A DNA stretch of 64,000 nucleotides from Leptospira langatensis (GCF_004770615.1 NZ_RQER01000004.1:1-64000); one strand, 5' to 3'. Shown: positions 36,756 to 46,475, numbered from the stretch's first letter. Numbers and translations are program-made. The notes: generated from the sequence alone by a model not told the origin.

Positions 36756-36785
36756 AAGGCTCTCCGAATGGAGGGCCTTTTTTAT
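36756..36785 (+). terminator. intrinsic terminator after first ompL1 copy
   Basis: GGCTCTCC and GGAGGGCC form an 8-bp stem with one G-U pair around GAAT, followed by TTTTTTAT. It lies 26 bp past the stop codon, a classic Rho-independent terminator. Confidence 0.88.
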
Positions 36786-36921
36786 TTGTAGACCTTGGAA
36801 CAAGGGTCCGTAATTCCAAAGGATTAATTTTTAGTTTTGTCTCCGGCCGTTGCACAGAGAAAGTAATACTGATTACGATCTTCCCGCTTGATCCAAGAGC
36901 TCACGGTTTGTTTGATGACGT

Positions 36922-37809
36922 ATGATCCGAAACAAATGGGCCTCTCTTGCCCTTCTACTCTTAATACCGTTCGGCTACGCTGATGCAAAATCCTATGTCA
37001 TGGGAAGCTTAGGTCTCCAGTTCGATTTGGGAAGCCTGGGAAACACCATCGCTACTGATGGATTGAATGCATCCAGTAACTACTCATCTACCGCATCCGA
37101 TGGAACACCTGGGATCCTCCCTCGTAGAGTGATCATTCCCGAGGACAGGCTTTTGACCCTGCAACATACGACTGACGGTTTGATCAAGACCAAGGCGAGT
37201 GGCGCAATGTCCGGTATAGTCCTGTCCTTAGGATTTGAGCAGGATTTCGGAAAGGCATTCTTCTGGAGAGTCAACGCGCATTATACTCGCAAGGTAATGG
37301 GAGGAGATACTACTTCCTCATTTCTTGGATATCAATTCTACGATGTTACTTGGGATTACAACGCGGTTCAAATCCCCGTGAATGTGGGTATCAAACTTTC
37401 CGCAACTGAAAATACTTCTTTCTATATCGGCGCAGGTGCGCACTACTTCAAAGGCGGATGGACCTTAGAAGGAAGCAATAGAGCGGAAGACGTTCACCAA
37501 TTCTTGGCGGCCGTGCCGGGTGCCACTCAAATCAGCGATCTTCTTGCTGATGGAACTTCTCCTGTAGCGAACTGGGAAAAAACCACTTTTACTGTGTCCG
37601 GATTCGCTCCGAACTGGTTGATCGGTGCCCAATCCAGGATTTCCGATAAGGGCCACATTTATATGGAAGCCGAGACTTTGTATTCTTTCAAATACGGGAT
37701 CGCTCACCCATCCTCTTTGGGCGGCGCCTTAGGACTTGCTCCGAGCGTTGCTTATCCGATCGTATTGGGTGGAACTCAGTACAGATTCGGATATAAACAC
37801 GAGATCTAA
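36922..37809 (+). CDS. ompL1: OmpL1-like outer-membrane porin, copy 2
   Basis: A 295-residue tandem paralogue of the gene at 35840, nearly colinear through the whole length. The leader (MIRNKWASLALLLLIPF) and the first mature residues differ, while KAFFWRVNAHYTRK, VQIPVNVGIKLSAT and the end YRFGYKHEI are almost identical. Differences cluster in the predicted loops (for example MGGDTTSS for SGGQTTAN). Codon choices differ at many synonymous sites, so the duplication is not very recent. Upstream 36786-36921 has no obvious strong ribosome site, and the copy has its own terminator. Confidence 0.9.
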   Translation: MIRNKWASLALLLLIPFGYADAKSYVMGSLGLQFDLGSLGNTIATDGLNASSNYSSTASDGTPGILPRRVIIPEDRLLTLQHTTDGLIKTKASGAMSGIVLSLGFEQDFGKAFFWRVNAHYTRKVMGGDTTSSFLGYQFYDVTWDYNAVQIPVNVGIKLSATENTSFYIGAGAHYFKGGWTLEGSNRAEDVHQFLAAVPGATQISDLLADGTSPVANWEKTTFTVSGFAPNWLIGAQSRISDKGHIYMEAETLYSFKYGIAHPSSLGGALGLAPSVAYPIVLGGTQYRFGYKHEI

Positions 37810-37835
37810 ACATTCCATTTTTATAAAGCTACTTC

Positions 37836-37868
37836 TGGGCCTTCCGACGAAGGCCTGGGGAGTTTTTC
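37836..37868 (+). terminator. intrinsic terminator after second ompL1 copy
   Basis: GGCCTTC and GAAGGCC form a perfect 7-bp stem around CGAC, followed by a short GGGGAG and a T-run (TTTTTCTTT). It lies about 29 bp past the stop, like the one after copy 1. Confidence 0.8.
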
Positions 37869-37932
37869 TTTCTCTCGTAGATCGATCGTTCTAAAGATCA
37901 ATGTTCGCTTTCTTATATTCGTTTACGAAAAC

Positions 37933-38634
37933 CTAAAGAATTTCCGTCCTTCCTAGCAAAGGAACGAATTTCACGGAGAGTCGGTTCGTCTCGATGAGGC
38001 GGCCCTTCTCCTTTTTGAGCGTAAGTAGGAACTGGAAATTTTCCTTTAACTCCACCGGTAGGACTGCGATCCCATTCTCCTCTAAAGAATCGAAGAGTGG
38101 GCTTGTTTCAGAGGGAATTTTAGGAAAGCAAGCAGAGGAAACAAACTTGGTAAATCTCGTTTTTCCTTTGGTAAGCAGAAGAGCATCTCCTTCTAAGATG
38201 CGATTCCTGTTCGTGAATCCCGGAGACCAGGCTTCCAGTGCGGAGACTGCCCTTCTCCTTAACTCCGGAAAAATTTCCACGGAGAGGATCTTTGCCCCCA
38301 TTGCATCCAGAATGGCGGAAAGATATCCGGAACCCGTCCCAATCTCTAACACAGTATCCGCCGAAGAAATCTGGAGCCGATCCACGATATACGCCACAAT
38401 ATAAGGCTGAGAGATACTCTGCTCTTCTCCGATCGGGATGGCTCTGTCCTCGTAGGAGAGATGTCGGACTTCTTCCGGAAGAAAGATATGTCTGGGAACT
38501 TTCAAAAAAGCGGCGAGTATTCTCTCGTCTCGGATCCCTCTTCCTGCGATCTGCTCCTGGACCATCTTCTCTCGTAAGAGGAGGGTCTCCGGAGTATCGA
38601 AGGAAGAGGAAGAGTCTAATTTAGGATTTTCCAT
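37933..38634 (-). CDS. pcm: protein-L-isoaspartate O-methyltransferase
   Basis: A 233-residue methyltransferase that repairs isoaspartyl residues in damaged proteins with S-adenosylmethionine. Family block RAIPIGEEQSISQPYIVAYI at residues 65-84, and SAM-binding EIGTGSGYL at 97-105. A short N-terminal extension (~25 residues) precedes the usual start region. Cytoplasmic. The gene ends about 120 bp from the terminator of the second ompL1 copy and starts just before tRNA-Phe on the opposite strand. Confidence 0.93.
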   Translation of the reverse strand: MENPKLDSSSSFDTPETLLLREKMVQEQIAGRGIRDERILAAFLKVPRHIFLPEEVRHLSYEDRAIPIGEEQSISQPYIVAYIVDRLQISSADTVLEIGTGSGYLSAILDAMGAKILSVEIFPELRRRAVSALEAWSPGFTNRNRILEGDALLLTKGKTRFTKFVSSACFPKIPSETSPLFDSLEENGIAVLPVELKENFQFLLTLKKEKGRLIETNRLSVKFVPLLGRTEIL

Positions 38635-38673
38635 TGACGCCTAGCCCCGACTCAGTAATTTGGTTCTGGGTTC

Positions 38674-38746
<73 letters not shown>

Positions 38747-38754
38747 AATCCAAC

Positions 38755-38994
38755 TTATCCCTTCTTTCTTTCTTCTCCCAATTTCCATAGTTCCGTAAAT
38801 ACCAGATCCTCTACATGTTTGCAAAGCTCGGGCTTGTATAACTTCTTTACCGGTGGCTTGGGATAGACATGGATCTCGTCCGTGTCCGGAATATAAGTTA
38901 GCATTCTCAGAATCTGGTCCTCTCCTTCGATCTCGTACATCGTATAGGACATTCCTTTCGAAGGGATGATTTGAGAAGTTTCCAAGTATTTCAT
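38755..38994 (-). CDS. conserved small protein of unknown function
   Basis: A 79-residue cytoplasmic protein (MKYLETSQIIPSKGMSYTMY...), with a short alternating block YEIEGEDQILRMLTYIPDTD and a charged C-terminal helix ending in KK. I do not recognise it. Start ATG at 38994; it sits 8 bp downstream of tRNA-Phe on the opposite strand. Confidence 0.6.
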   Translation of the reverse strand: MKYLETSQIIPSKGMSYTMYEIEGEDQILRMLTYIPDTDEIHVYPKPPVKKLYKPELCKHVEDLVFTELWKLGEERKKG

Positions 38995-39096
38995 TCTTCG
39001 TATCTATCAAGCCGATCTCATTTGGAAAGAAGTAATTCTAAAATAGAAATCACGAAAAGGCTTGTACTAAAACAGCTTCTTCTATACGTTTTCCGA

Positions 39097-39723
39097 ATGA
39101 CTCGCTCTGCTTCCAGAACAGATGAGAGTTTTCTTGTCGGGATCACCGGCATGATCGGGGGTGGGAAGTCCACGGTTACCCGTATTTTCGAGGAGCTGGG
39201 AGCCTTTCGGATCAGTGCGGATGAAATAGCCCGAAAATTCACCGAACCGGACAGTCCGGTCCGAGAGGAATTGGTCCAAGCCTTGGGCAAGGAGATCCTA
39301 GATGATTCAGGTGCCCTGGATCGGAAGAGGATTGCCAAATTGGTCTTTGGGGATCCGGAGAAGCTAAAGGCGCTGAATGGGATCGTGCATCCCAGGATCC
39401 GCCAGGAATTCTCCGAGATACTCGCAAGGCAAACAAAGGACACTCTGGTTGCGTGGGAGGTTCCGCTCTTATTCGAGACGGACTCTTATACTCTTTGCGA
39501 TGCTACCGTATGCGTGGTCTCGGATCTTGCCTCCTCCTTAAAAAGGGCTTCCGAAAGGGATGGGATCCGTCTGGAAGAAGTGGAAGCCAGGGCCAAAAAC
39601 CAGCTTTCTCTTCAGGAAAAAGCCGAGAAAGCCGACTATACTCTTAAGAACCTAGGGGACTTGGGAGACCTTCGCAAAGAATGCGAACGATTGTACTCTG
39701 AATTGAGGGGAAGAATGAAATGA
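39097..39723 (+). CDS. coaE: dephospho-CoA kinase
   Basis: A 208-residue enzyme catalysing the last step of coenzyme A synthesis, phosphorylation of the 3'-hydroxyl of dephospho-CoA. The P-loop GMIGGGKST is at 18-26; the family blocks ISADEIARKF, LNGIVHPRIRQEF and VAWEVPLLFE follow. I place the start at ATG 39097 (MTRSASRTDE) because the upstream open frame would overlap the opposite gene and adds 42 residues before the P-loop. ATGA overlap with the next gene. Confidence 0.94.
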   Translation: MTRSASRTDESFLVGITGMIGGGKSTVTRIFEELGAFRISADEIARKFTEPDSPVREELVQALGKEILDDSGALDRKRIAKLVFGDPEKLKALNGIVHPRIRQEFSEILARQTKDTLVAWEVPLLFETDSYTLCDATVCVVSDLASSLKRASERDGIRLEEVEARAKNQLSLQEKAEKADYTLKNLGDLGDLRKECERLYSELRGRMK

Positions 39724-40379
39724 AAGAAAAAGTTTTCTACGTCATTAATCTAGATAATAAAAGGATCACTCTACTATCCCTATTCTTAGTGGGGCTTCTA
39801 TTCTCCTTCTTCTTCTTAGGTGTTTCTGTGGGAAGAAAAAGAGGTCAGGTGCAGGATGATCTAACCCTGAACTCGAATCGAGAAAGCTTACAGGCGATGT
39901 CCTCTTCTTCTGTGACCCAAAACCTAGATGAGTCCGCAAAGCTCTCGGAAAGCAAACGAGAAGAAGAAGTGAAATTCAGAAATCTTCCGCCCGGAGCAGA
40001 AGTAGTAGATCTCAGAGCGGAGCCTTCTTCTCCTGCTAAGAAAGAAGAACCTTCCAAAATAGAGACTGAGGCTCCCGTTTCTTCTGAAAAAAAATTGGTT
40101 CGCAAGGAAAAGGAATCAAAAAAATCCGTTGGGACTCCGCATAAAAAACTTTCTCATAAAGTAGATAAGGACTTTTTCGTTCAGGTAGCGGCTTTCAAAA
40201 CGAAAGAAAAAGCAGATGAACTCAAATCGTCCCTTGGTGGGAAGTCCTACGTGAAAAAAACCAAAAACGGTTATTTCACGGTTCGCTTAGGCAATTTCCC
40301 TTCTAAAGACGACGCGGAGAAATCGATGAAAAGACTTCCCGCAAATTTGAAAGAGAACGCTTTAGTCTCTAAGGAATAA
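39720..40379 (+). CDS. SPOR-domain membrane protein
   Basis: A 219-residue protein: one N-terminal membrane helix (~18-38: LLSLFLVGLLFSFFFLGVSV), a long Lys/Glu/Ser linker (~45-145), and a C-terminal SPOR domain (~147-215, DFFVQVAAFKTKEKADELKS and FTVRLGNFPSKDDAEKSMKR). SPOR domains bind glycan-denuded peptidoglycan at division sites, so this fits an envelope or division protein. Translationally coupled to coaE (ATGA). Confidence 0.88.
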   Translation: MKEKVFYVINLDNKRITLLSLFLVGLLFSFFFLGVSVGRKRGQVQDDLTLNSNRESLQAMSSSSVTQNLDESAKLSESKREEEVKFRNLPPGAEVVDLRAEPSSPAKKEEPSKIETEAPVSSEKKLVRKEKESKKSVGTPHKKLSHKVDKDFFVQVAAFKTKEKADELKSSLGGKSYVKKTKNGYFTVRLGNFPSKDDAEKSMKRLPANLKENALVSKE

Positions 40380-40497
40380 TCCGCTATCTCGGAGAACGTC
40401 TGTACATTTCTACGAGATAGAATTTCTTGAGCCCAAAGTCTTTCGTTTTTTCAATTGACCGACTAACCGGGGAACTTCAATTTCGTTGTTAATAGAA

Positions 40498-41139
40498 ATG
40501 GATCAAAAAGAACTCGAACCAGTTCGTATAGCAGTTGTAAGATCCACCATTGATAGATTGCGTCACACGTATTCGGACTTGATCGGCTCGATCAAGGGAT
40601 ACGACGGAATCCCAGACTTCTTCGAAAATAATCTCTACGCCCCTAGCAATAAGGAAGAGAGAGACAGCGCTCTCGAAAATCTCTACGAGAAATTAAAGAC
40701 GGTCGCCGGAAAATCCATGACGGACAATATCCATCAGATCATTCTTCTGAATCGGATCACCGACTCTTTGGATTTCGATACGGCAAAGGTCGTGGTAGAG
40801 AATAATCTGATCGAAGGCGGCATAATTCCTCAGGAAGGATTGTATGCCGCGTTAGGCGCTGTCGGCAGGTTCGACGACAGAAGGGAACAGGTCCGTATGG
40901 TAGGAGAGACCTTGAAATTCTTCTTCTCTCTTTCCAAACTTCCTATGGTTAAATTGATCATGGCTCCGATCAAGGTGGCGGCTTCGATGGTTGGCGCCAC
41001 TTCTCTCGTGGATACTATGGAAGCAGGTTACAATCTATCCACAAGGATCAAGGATCTGCAACCGTTCATCGAATCTTTTGTCGACAGAGAGAACCGACTT
41101 TTGGGAAAACTAATGAACGGCGAAAAAATAGACGCCTGA
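40498..41139 (+). CDS. hypothetical helical protein
   Basis: A 213-residue protein without signal peptide or clear membrane helix; an in-frame TTG at 40486 is an alternative start. It is strongly helical, with a basic/acidic N-terminal half and a late block FFFSLSKLPMVKLIMAPIKVAAS that could be amphipathic. It ends NGEKIDA. I recognise no family. It lies 118 bp after the SPOR gene. Confidence 0.65.
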   Translation: MDQKELEPVRIAVVRSTIDRLRHTYSDLIGSIKGYDGIPDFFENNLYAPSNKEERDSALENLYEKLKTVAGKSMTDNIHQIILLNRITDSLDFDTAKVVVENNLIEGGIIPQEGLYAALGAVGRFDDRREQVRMVGETLKFFFSLSKLPMVKLIMAPIKVAASMVGATSLVDTMEAGYNLSTRIKDLQPFIESFVDRENRLLGKLMNGEKIDA

Positions 41140-41251
41140 TCTTCCTTTCCTTCCCCCAACCCTTATTCCATTTCGAATCCCTCTTGCTATTTTTCCCGGA
41201 CACTATCAAATCTTGTCCCGATCGGATCCTGGATCCGAGGAGGATGAATTC

Positions 41252-41941
41252 ATGTTTATAGGACATTACAGCGTCGCGTTTGCGGCCAAGAAGGTGGAAC
41301 CTAAGACCCCTCTTTGGACTACTTTCTTAGGGGTCCAATTCGTGGACATTTTGTTCATGATCTTCATTGTGTTCGGCATAGAAGGAGTTCGATTTGTTCC
41401 GGGGATCAACGAGGTCAATAGCTACGATCTCTATTTTATGCCGTATACCCATAGTCTCGTTGCCGGGATCGTTTGGGCGATTATCGTTGCGGTCTTCTTC
41501 AGATATACATTATTAAAATCTAAATCGTATTCCGATTCGAGTAAGAATAAAATAGCGGGGCTCATCGGCATCAGTGTTCTTTCTCATTATTTCTTGGATC
41601 TTCCCATGCATAATCAGGATTTACCTATCCTATTCGATTCCGGACCGAAAATCGGTTTCGGTCTTTGGAATCACAAGTTCTTGTCCATCGCTACCGAATT
41701 CGTTTTAACATTGATCGGGCTAGTTTTGTATTTTAAAGCGACCAAGCCTAGGCCCGGGTTCGCAGGTCAGTATGGAATGATATTGTTTTCGGGATTCCTA
41801 TTTCTTTTAGTCTTTGTGACACCCTTTATGCCTCCTCCTCAAAGCATTGGAGAGTTTTCCACTTCTTCTTTAGTGGGATACATTCTTCTGATCGTTTTAG
41901 CCGGTTGGTTGGATAGTAAGAGAATTCCGGTTGGGGCTTAA
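41252..41941 (+). CDS. YdjM/DUF457-like integral membrane protein
   Basis: A 229-residue membrane protein with about six helices. It starts at ATG 41252, with GGAGGA 8 bases ahead. The N-terminus FIGHYSVAFAAKK and the later LSHYFLDLPMHNQD carry His/Asp residues typical of the YdjM-type (DUF457) family of membrane-bound putative metal-dependent hydrolases. The substrate is unknown. It overlaps the CPBP protease gene by 11 bp. Confidence 0.72.
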   Translation: MFIGHYSVAFAAKKVEPKTPLWTTFLGVQFVDILFMIFIVFGIEGVRFVPGINEVNSYDLYFMPYTHSLVAGIVWAIIVAVFFRYTLLKSKSYSDSSKNKIAGLIGISVLSHYFLDLPMHNQDLPILFDSGPKIGFGLWNHKFLSIATEFVLTLIGLVLYFKATKPRPGFAGQYGMILFSGFLFLLVFVTPFMPPPQSIGEFSTSSLVGYILLIVLAGWLDSKRIPVGA

Positions 41942-42782
41942 ATTGGAAGAAAGGAAAAAACATTTTCCAGGGGTAGCTGGTACGATCCCGCTACTATTAC
42001 TCGTTTTAGTACTCAGTGTACTCATTCCTTATTCACTTTCTTTTCTCTCCGTAAGGTTAGAGCAAAAGATCCTAATGGGAATCACAAACTCTTTCGCCTT
42101 CGGGATTGCTATCCTGATCGGATTTAAACTGAGTAAAAGAAAGGCCTCCGAGGTGTTCCGTATGGATCCACCTCGTCCCTTGGAATCCTTGAGCTTCATC
42201 CTAACTGCGATCGGCCTTTCTATCCTCTTGTCGGAAGCGGATAATCTATTTTCCTTGGTCTATCCGAAGCCAAGATGGATCATCGATGCATTCGGCGGTT
42301 TATTCGACGGGGAGAATATGCTGCAGTCCTTTCTTCTTCTCTCGGTAGTAGCGCCAGTAACTGAGGAGCTTTTCTTTAGAGGGCTTTTGCTCGACGGATT
42401 CTTAAGGAATTATTCCGTGAAGACGGCCTTTTTGCTTTCAGCATTGTTGTTCGGTGCCATTCATCTCAACCCTTGGCAATTTGTAAGCGCTACCATGATC
42501 GGCGTGTATTTGGCCTGGATCCTGTATCATACCAACTCGATCTTTCAGACAATCCTCGTCCATGCGGTCTTCAATGGGATCCCTCTACTCGTGCTGCATG
42601 TTCTGAAATTGGAGATCGTAGGTTATACAACTATTTCGGAATTCGGAAGACCTCAGTCCTTACAGCCTGCCTGGCTAGATCTTTTGGGTTTACTCATTAC
42701 TGGTTTTGGGTTATTCTCGACCCTGATTTTCTTTCGAAAAAGGAAAAGCGAAAGATCGGCTGAAATTTCCTATGCCGATTAA
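41931..42782 (+). CDS. CPBP-family intramembrane metalloprotease
   Basis: A 283-residue protein with several helices. Its CPBP (CAAX/Abi) motifs are EELFFRGLLLDGFLRN and HLNPWQF, which supply the Glu-Glu and His zinc-site residues. Such enzymes process prenylated proteins or bacteriocin-type peptides in other bacteria; here the target is unknown. Start TTG at 41931 or 41943; both overlap or abut the previous stop. Close coupling with the YdjM-like gene suggests one operon. Confidence 0.88.
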   Translation: MGLKLEERKKHFPGVAGTIPLLLLVLVLSVLIPYSLSFLSVRLEQKILMGITNSFAFGIAILIGFKLSKRKASEVFRMDPPRPLESLSFILTAIGLSILLSEADNLFSLVYPKPRWIIDAFGGLFDGENMLQSFLLLSVVAPVTEELFFRGLLLDGFLRNYSVKTAFLLSALLFGAIHLNPWQFVSATMIGVYLAWILYHTNSIFQTILVHAVFNGIPLLVLHVLKLEIVGYTTISEFGRPQSLQPAWLDLLGLLITGFGLFSTLIFFRKRKSERSAEISYAD

Positions 42783-42933
42783 CCTAACTCCGAAAAGTTT
42801 ATTTTCCTAGTTAGGTTTGTGAAATTGTAAAATTAGAACGATTTCTTAAGTCCAAATCAATACGGCCGGAAACATATCCCTGTCCGTATTTTATCCAAAG
42901 AATTTTATTTAAAGAAAGGATCATAGTGATCAT

Positions 42934-44511
42934 ATGTCTTCCAGCTTAGTCCAGACTACTAATTTCTCCATCAAAGGAGCGATCAGCATCAACCGGATCC
43001 GGATCGGTTTTTCGATCGTAATGCTCTTCGTGAACCTGCTCTCCATTGTGTCGAATGCGCAAGGCGACGGTATCTCCCTAAGCACCATATTGAACTTACT
43101 CATCGAATTTACTATCCTAGGATACGGGATCGCTCAGATCGTAATGATCCGAAAAGATAAACTTTCTCCAGCCTTCGTGACGCTTTGCGTATTCCTGGAT
43201 ATCCTGATGTATTCCCTGATCTTCATCGTGGTTACAGTTACTGCAGCTTCTCTAGAGGCTATGGTGGGAACTCTGAAGATGCCTTTCTTCATTATGCTTT
43301 ACTTTTTCGTAATGATCTACTCTGGGCTTCTTCTTTCGCCTAGAACCACCATGATCGTCGGGTATGTGGCCTTGATCGGGACCTTCTCCATGGATTACTT
43401 CGCTTGGCTAAATGGGGTCCAGTTCAAATACGCGACGGATAAGGCGGAAGAGATGTCCGTATTCTTCGAGGTGATCAAACTCGTATTCTTTATCTTGGGG
43501 ATCCATATCCTTACTTCGGTAGTTAAATTCTTAGTGAACGTTTCCGATATTGCGGCTGCTTCTAGCAAAGAGGCAGAGCAGAAAACTGCAGAAGCGGAGA
43601 AGACAAAAGATAGGATCACCTCCGAAGCAGACGCCTTGAACAAGAGTACTTCCGAGATGAAGAATGAGATGGATACTCTAAACACGGAGATCCAGAGTCA
43701 GGTTTCCAGTATGGAACAGATCGGTGCTTCCTTAGAAGAATTAGCGGCTTCTACCGACAGTGCAGCGGAATTTGTTAAGGCTCAGTTCATCAAGATCGAA
43801 GAATTGAATAGGGAAAGCGATACTCTTCATTCTATCCTGAAAGAGGTCCGAGTTTCTACAGAATCTCTTTCCAAAACTACCGAAGAATCCAAAGTCTATA
43901 GCCGAGATGTATCTGCCGCTATGGAAGTGCTCGGAACGAATTTTAACGAAGTAAGTAAGTCCTTCCAAAAAGTGCAGGATGTAAACGATATTATGAGAGA
44001 GATCGCCGATCGCACAAACCTCTTAGCATTAAACGCATCTATCGAAGCAGCAAGAGCGGGAGATCACGGAAAAGGATTTGCTGTTGTTGCGCAAGAAGTA
44101 GCAAAATTAGCCGACAGCGCCTCCGAAAATGCTTCCACCATTTCTAAGATCATTGCAGAAGCCGCAAAGTTGATCACAAACGGAAACTCTGCTGCAGAAG
44201 AAACCAAGAGAAAGGTCTCCGTCCAAGAGTCCGGTTTTTCTTCTATCGTTACGAACCTGAACCAACTCCAGACTCGAGTGGAAAACCAAGGCCAGATCCA
44301 CGATTCCTTCTTAAAATCGTTCCGTGAATTATTCGATCTCTCTAGACGGATTGAATCCGTCGCAAGCGAACAGAAGAATGGAACGAAGGAAGTGGTGCAG
44401 GCGCTTTCTTCTATTGAGCAGTCTTCGAACCTAATTTCTGAGGGCTCTTCCAGAATGAGATCGAATTTGGAAGAGCTTTCCGAGCAATCGCAGAGATTGG
44501 TTGGAAAGTAG
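42934..44511 (+). CDS. methyl-accepting chemotaxis protein without large periplasmic sensor
   Basis: A 525-residue chemoreceptor. Six hydrophobic helices fill residues ~20-210 with only short loops, so no ordinary periplasmic ligand domain is present. No convincing HAMP domain separates them from the long coiled-coil signalling tail. The CheA/CheW-binding hairpin is intact ([20 protein letters not shown] at ~358, followed by [16 protein letters not shown]). It ends without a CheR-binding pentapeptide. It may sense membrane state, redox or small hydrophobic compounds. Confidence 0.92.
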   Translation: MSSSLVQTTNFSIKGAISINRIRIGFSIVMLFVNLLSIVSNAQGDGISLSTILNLLIEFTILGYGIAQIVMIRKDKLSPAFVTLCVFLDILMYSLIFIVVTVTAASLEAMVGTLKMPFFIMLYFFVMIYSGLLLSPRTTMIVGYVALIGTFSMDYFAWLNGVQFKYATDKAEEMSVFFEVIKLVFFILGIHILTSVVKFLVNVSDIAAASSKEAEQKTAEAEKTKDRITSEADALNKSTSEMKNEMDTLNTEIQSQVSSMEQIGASLEELAASTDSAAEFVKAQFIKIEELNRESDTLHSILKEVRVSTESLSKTTEESKVYSRDVSAAMEVLGTNFNEVSKSFQKVQDVNDIMREIADRTNLLALNASIEAARAGDHGKGFAVVAQEVAKLADSASENASTISKIIAEAAKLITNGNSAAEETKRKVSVQESGFSSIVTNLNQLQTRVENQGQIHDSFLKSFRELFDLSRRIESVASEQKNGTKEVVQALSSIEQSSNLISEGSSRMRSNLEELSEQSQRLVGK

Positions 44512-44526
44512 GAACTCAGGGGATTT

Positions 44527-44640
44527 ATAGTTCCCACATGCGTCAATTTGAGTTGCTTATTTGATGTTTTTCTGATATAGCGGCAATCGCGATCCCACGG
44601 GCCACTCCCCCCTATCCCGAGATGGGTGGGGGCCGCATTT
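44527..44640. repeat. interspersed repeat copy R2
   Basis: The 221-bp gap 44512-44732 has no gene. It includes GTTCCCACATGCGTCA near 44530, TGATATAGC near 44572 and CCCACGGGCCACTCCCCCC from 44594, followed by a G-rich partner (GGGTGGGGG). The block matches copy R1 at 3141-3210 at the same relative spacing, but its stem is less perfect. It may help to end transcription after the chemoreceptor gene. Confidence 0.6.
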
Positions 44641-44732
44641 TGCAGGCCTGGGGACAATTGGCGCTCCTGGAACAAAACAAATTCAATCTGCTTGACTGTA
44701 ACTCGACTCACTACAAATTGTCCATAAGCCTC

Positions 44733-44814
<82 letters not shown>

Positions 44815-45069
44815 AAAATCCCATCCAACTTAATCATTCGTAATGTCCCTTTGCCTGGGTCAATATTCTCCAAGAATCTGAATAGAGCCTAACTTAAGGT
44901 CATCCAATAGTAATAATCCTTTTATCTAAACATCTCTTCCAGTCAGATCATATCTCAAAAAGGATATAACTTTTTCATTATTAGGAAAATTATGAAAAAT
45001 GAATGTAAAATCTATTGCGCATTTTTTCTGTATTCATTCCTTTAAACAAAATTCCTTAAAGGAGATGAG

Positions 45070-45420
45070 ATGAATATTTTTAGCAAGAGATTCACGTTAC
45101 TTGCGCTTTCTTTAGTCGTGGCGATCGGATGTTCCACTACGCAAAGGGTTTCCGTACTTTCCTTCGGAAATCTGGAAGGAAAACAAATTCCAGACTCCAC
45201 CGAGAAACTGACCGGAGGGGCAGTAGAAGGGGAGAATTGCGGTTTTGCCTATAGCCTGGCTCTAGCTGTCCATCAGGCTCTCCAAAAACTTCCCCAAGCA
45301 GACACTTTATTAAACGCGGATGTCACCCATAAGACGGGAATATTTGTTATAAGCAATTGCATTTCTGTTAAGGGATTCGCAACGAATAGCGCTAACTTAA
45401 AAGAGGAGAAAAAGAAATGA
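45070..45420 (+). CDS. small lipoprotein of unknown family
   Basis: A 116-residue lipoprotein with lipobox LVVAIGC (Cys ~21) and AAGGAGATGAG ahead of the start. The mature part is short and helical (FAYSLALAVHQALQKLPQAD) with a Cys-Gly near 57 and a further Cys near 97. It resembles the small TRL-like lipoproteins in size and position behind a tRNA gene, but I cannot confirm that family. It overlaps the next gene by 4 bp (ATGA). Confidence 0.6.
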   Translation: MNIFSKRFTLLALSLVVAIGCSTTQRVSVLSFGNLEGKQIPDSTEKLTGGAVEGENCGFAYSLALAVHQALQKLPQADTLLNADVTHKTGIFVISNCISVKGFATNSANLKEEKKK

Positions 45421-45743
45421 AGACGTTCAAACTTCTTTTGATTTTGGCATTATTTCTATCACTTGCCTGCCAAAGCGTTCAATATCCCGGTCCTTTAACG
45501 TACATTGCTGTCGATCAACCTGTAGGAAAAATCGATACCTCCCAGTCTCAAAAGGCCATTTTTAAAAAGTCGAGAGTCGGCTTTCTATATCGGAGCCCCG
45601 TTGGAGTCGCAGATTATCTGAAAGAAGCGGAGAGCAGAGGGGCAGGCCAAATCCAACGTAACGGGGATGTGGTAATGCGAGTTCCTTTTTGTATCCTTTT
45701 CTTCTGCATTGGATCTGACAGCATCACAGTGCGTGGAAAATAA
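45417..45743 (+). CDS. small lipoprotein partner of unknown family
   Basis: A 108-residue exported protein; leader ends LSLAC (Cys ~18), followed by QSVQYPGPLTYIAVDQP. The rest carries VGFLYRSPVGVADYL and a hydrophobic, Cys-containing tail (PFCILFFCIG). It is translationally coupled to the preceding lipoprotein gene (ATGA). Both are probably envelope partners; function unknown. Confidence 0.6.
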   Translation: MKTFKLLLILALFLSLACQSVQYPGPLTYIAVDQPVGKIDTSQSQKAIFKKSRVGFLYRSPVGVADYLKEAESRGAGQIQRNGDVVMRVPFCILFFCIGSDSITVRGK

Positions 45744-45764
45744 GATCAGAAATATTCGGTTTTT

Positions 45765-46475
45765 CTAATTTTTTACGAGAGCTCGAAAAAGCGGTAAAAT
45801 TGCCTCCGCTAATGCCAGATCCTCGGGCTGCGTGATTTTTAGATTGTACGGATGCGATTCCACAAGTTTGGACGGAATTCCCCGGAACTCCGTCCAAGTA
45901 CATAGATCCGTGGGCTCGAAGCCTTGGATCTCTTTCGGCAACTTCTTCAGTATATCGCCTCGGATTGCCTGGGGTGTTTTCATGAACCAGATCTTCTCCC
46001 GATCCAGAAAATGAAAACTATCCTTTTGTTCCTCTAAGACTGTTTCGTAGTTTCGGGTCGCTAGCGTGGCCACTCCCTCAGTTTCGGCAGCGTGAGCGAG
46101 TCTATCCAGATCGTCCCCTAGAACGAAAGGCCTCGCGGCATCGTGAACCAGAATGATATCCTCGTTTGCGATCTGCAAACAGGAAAGACCGGCTAACGTA
46201 GAAGCGTGCCTCGTTTCTCCGCCTTCTACGATTCTGTCCCAGTCCCTCAGAAAAGGAGCACAGATCTTTTCAGTCTTTTCTATATAATCCCTATGAGATA
46301 CCAAGATAATGCTCTTGGTCTTTCCCCACTCGAGCAAAGATTCTAAGCTATACAGTAATAGTGGCTTCCCTTGCAATTCCAAGAATTGCTTCGGCAAGGA
46401 ACTTCCCATTCGGGAGCCTGTTCCTCCCGAGAGAAGCAGTACATGCACATTACCCGAGGGCAACCAGGACTTCAT
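45765..46475 (-). CDS. ispD: 2-C-methyl-D-erythritol 4-phosphate cytidylyltransferase
   Basis: A 236-residue enzyme of the MEP (non-mevalonate) isoprenoid pathway, transferring CMP to methylerythritol phosphate. The CTP-binding motif GGTGSRMGSSLPKQFL is near residues 18-33, and VHDAARPF and LCTWTEF fit the family, though the usual D-D pattern near the end is modified. Cytoplasmic. It follows lysA on the same strand, with a 26-bp overlap that implies translational coupling. Confidence 0.93.
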   Translation of the reverse strand: MKSWLPSGNVHVLLLSGGTGSRMGSSLPKQFLELQGKPLLLYSLESLLEWGKTKSIILVSHRDYIEKTEKICAPFLRDWDRIVEGGETRHASTLAGLSCLQIANEDIILVHDAARPFVLGDDLDRLAHAAETEGVATLATRNYETVLEEQKDSFHFLDREKIWFMKTPQAIRGDILKKLPKEIQGFEPTDLCTWTEFRGIPSKLVESHPYNLKITQPEDLALAEAILPLFRALVKN

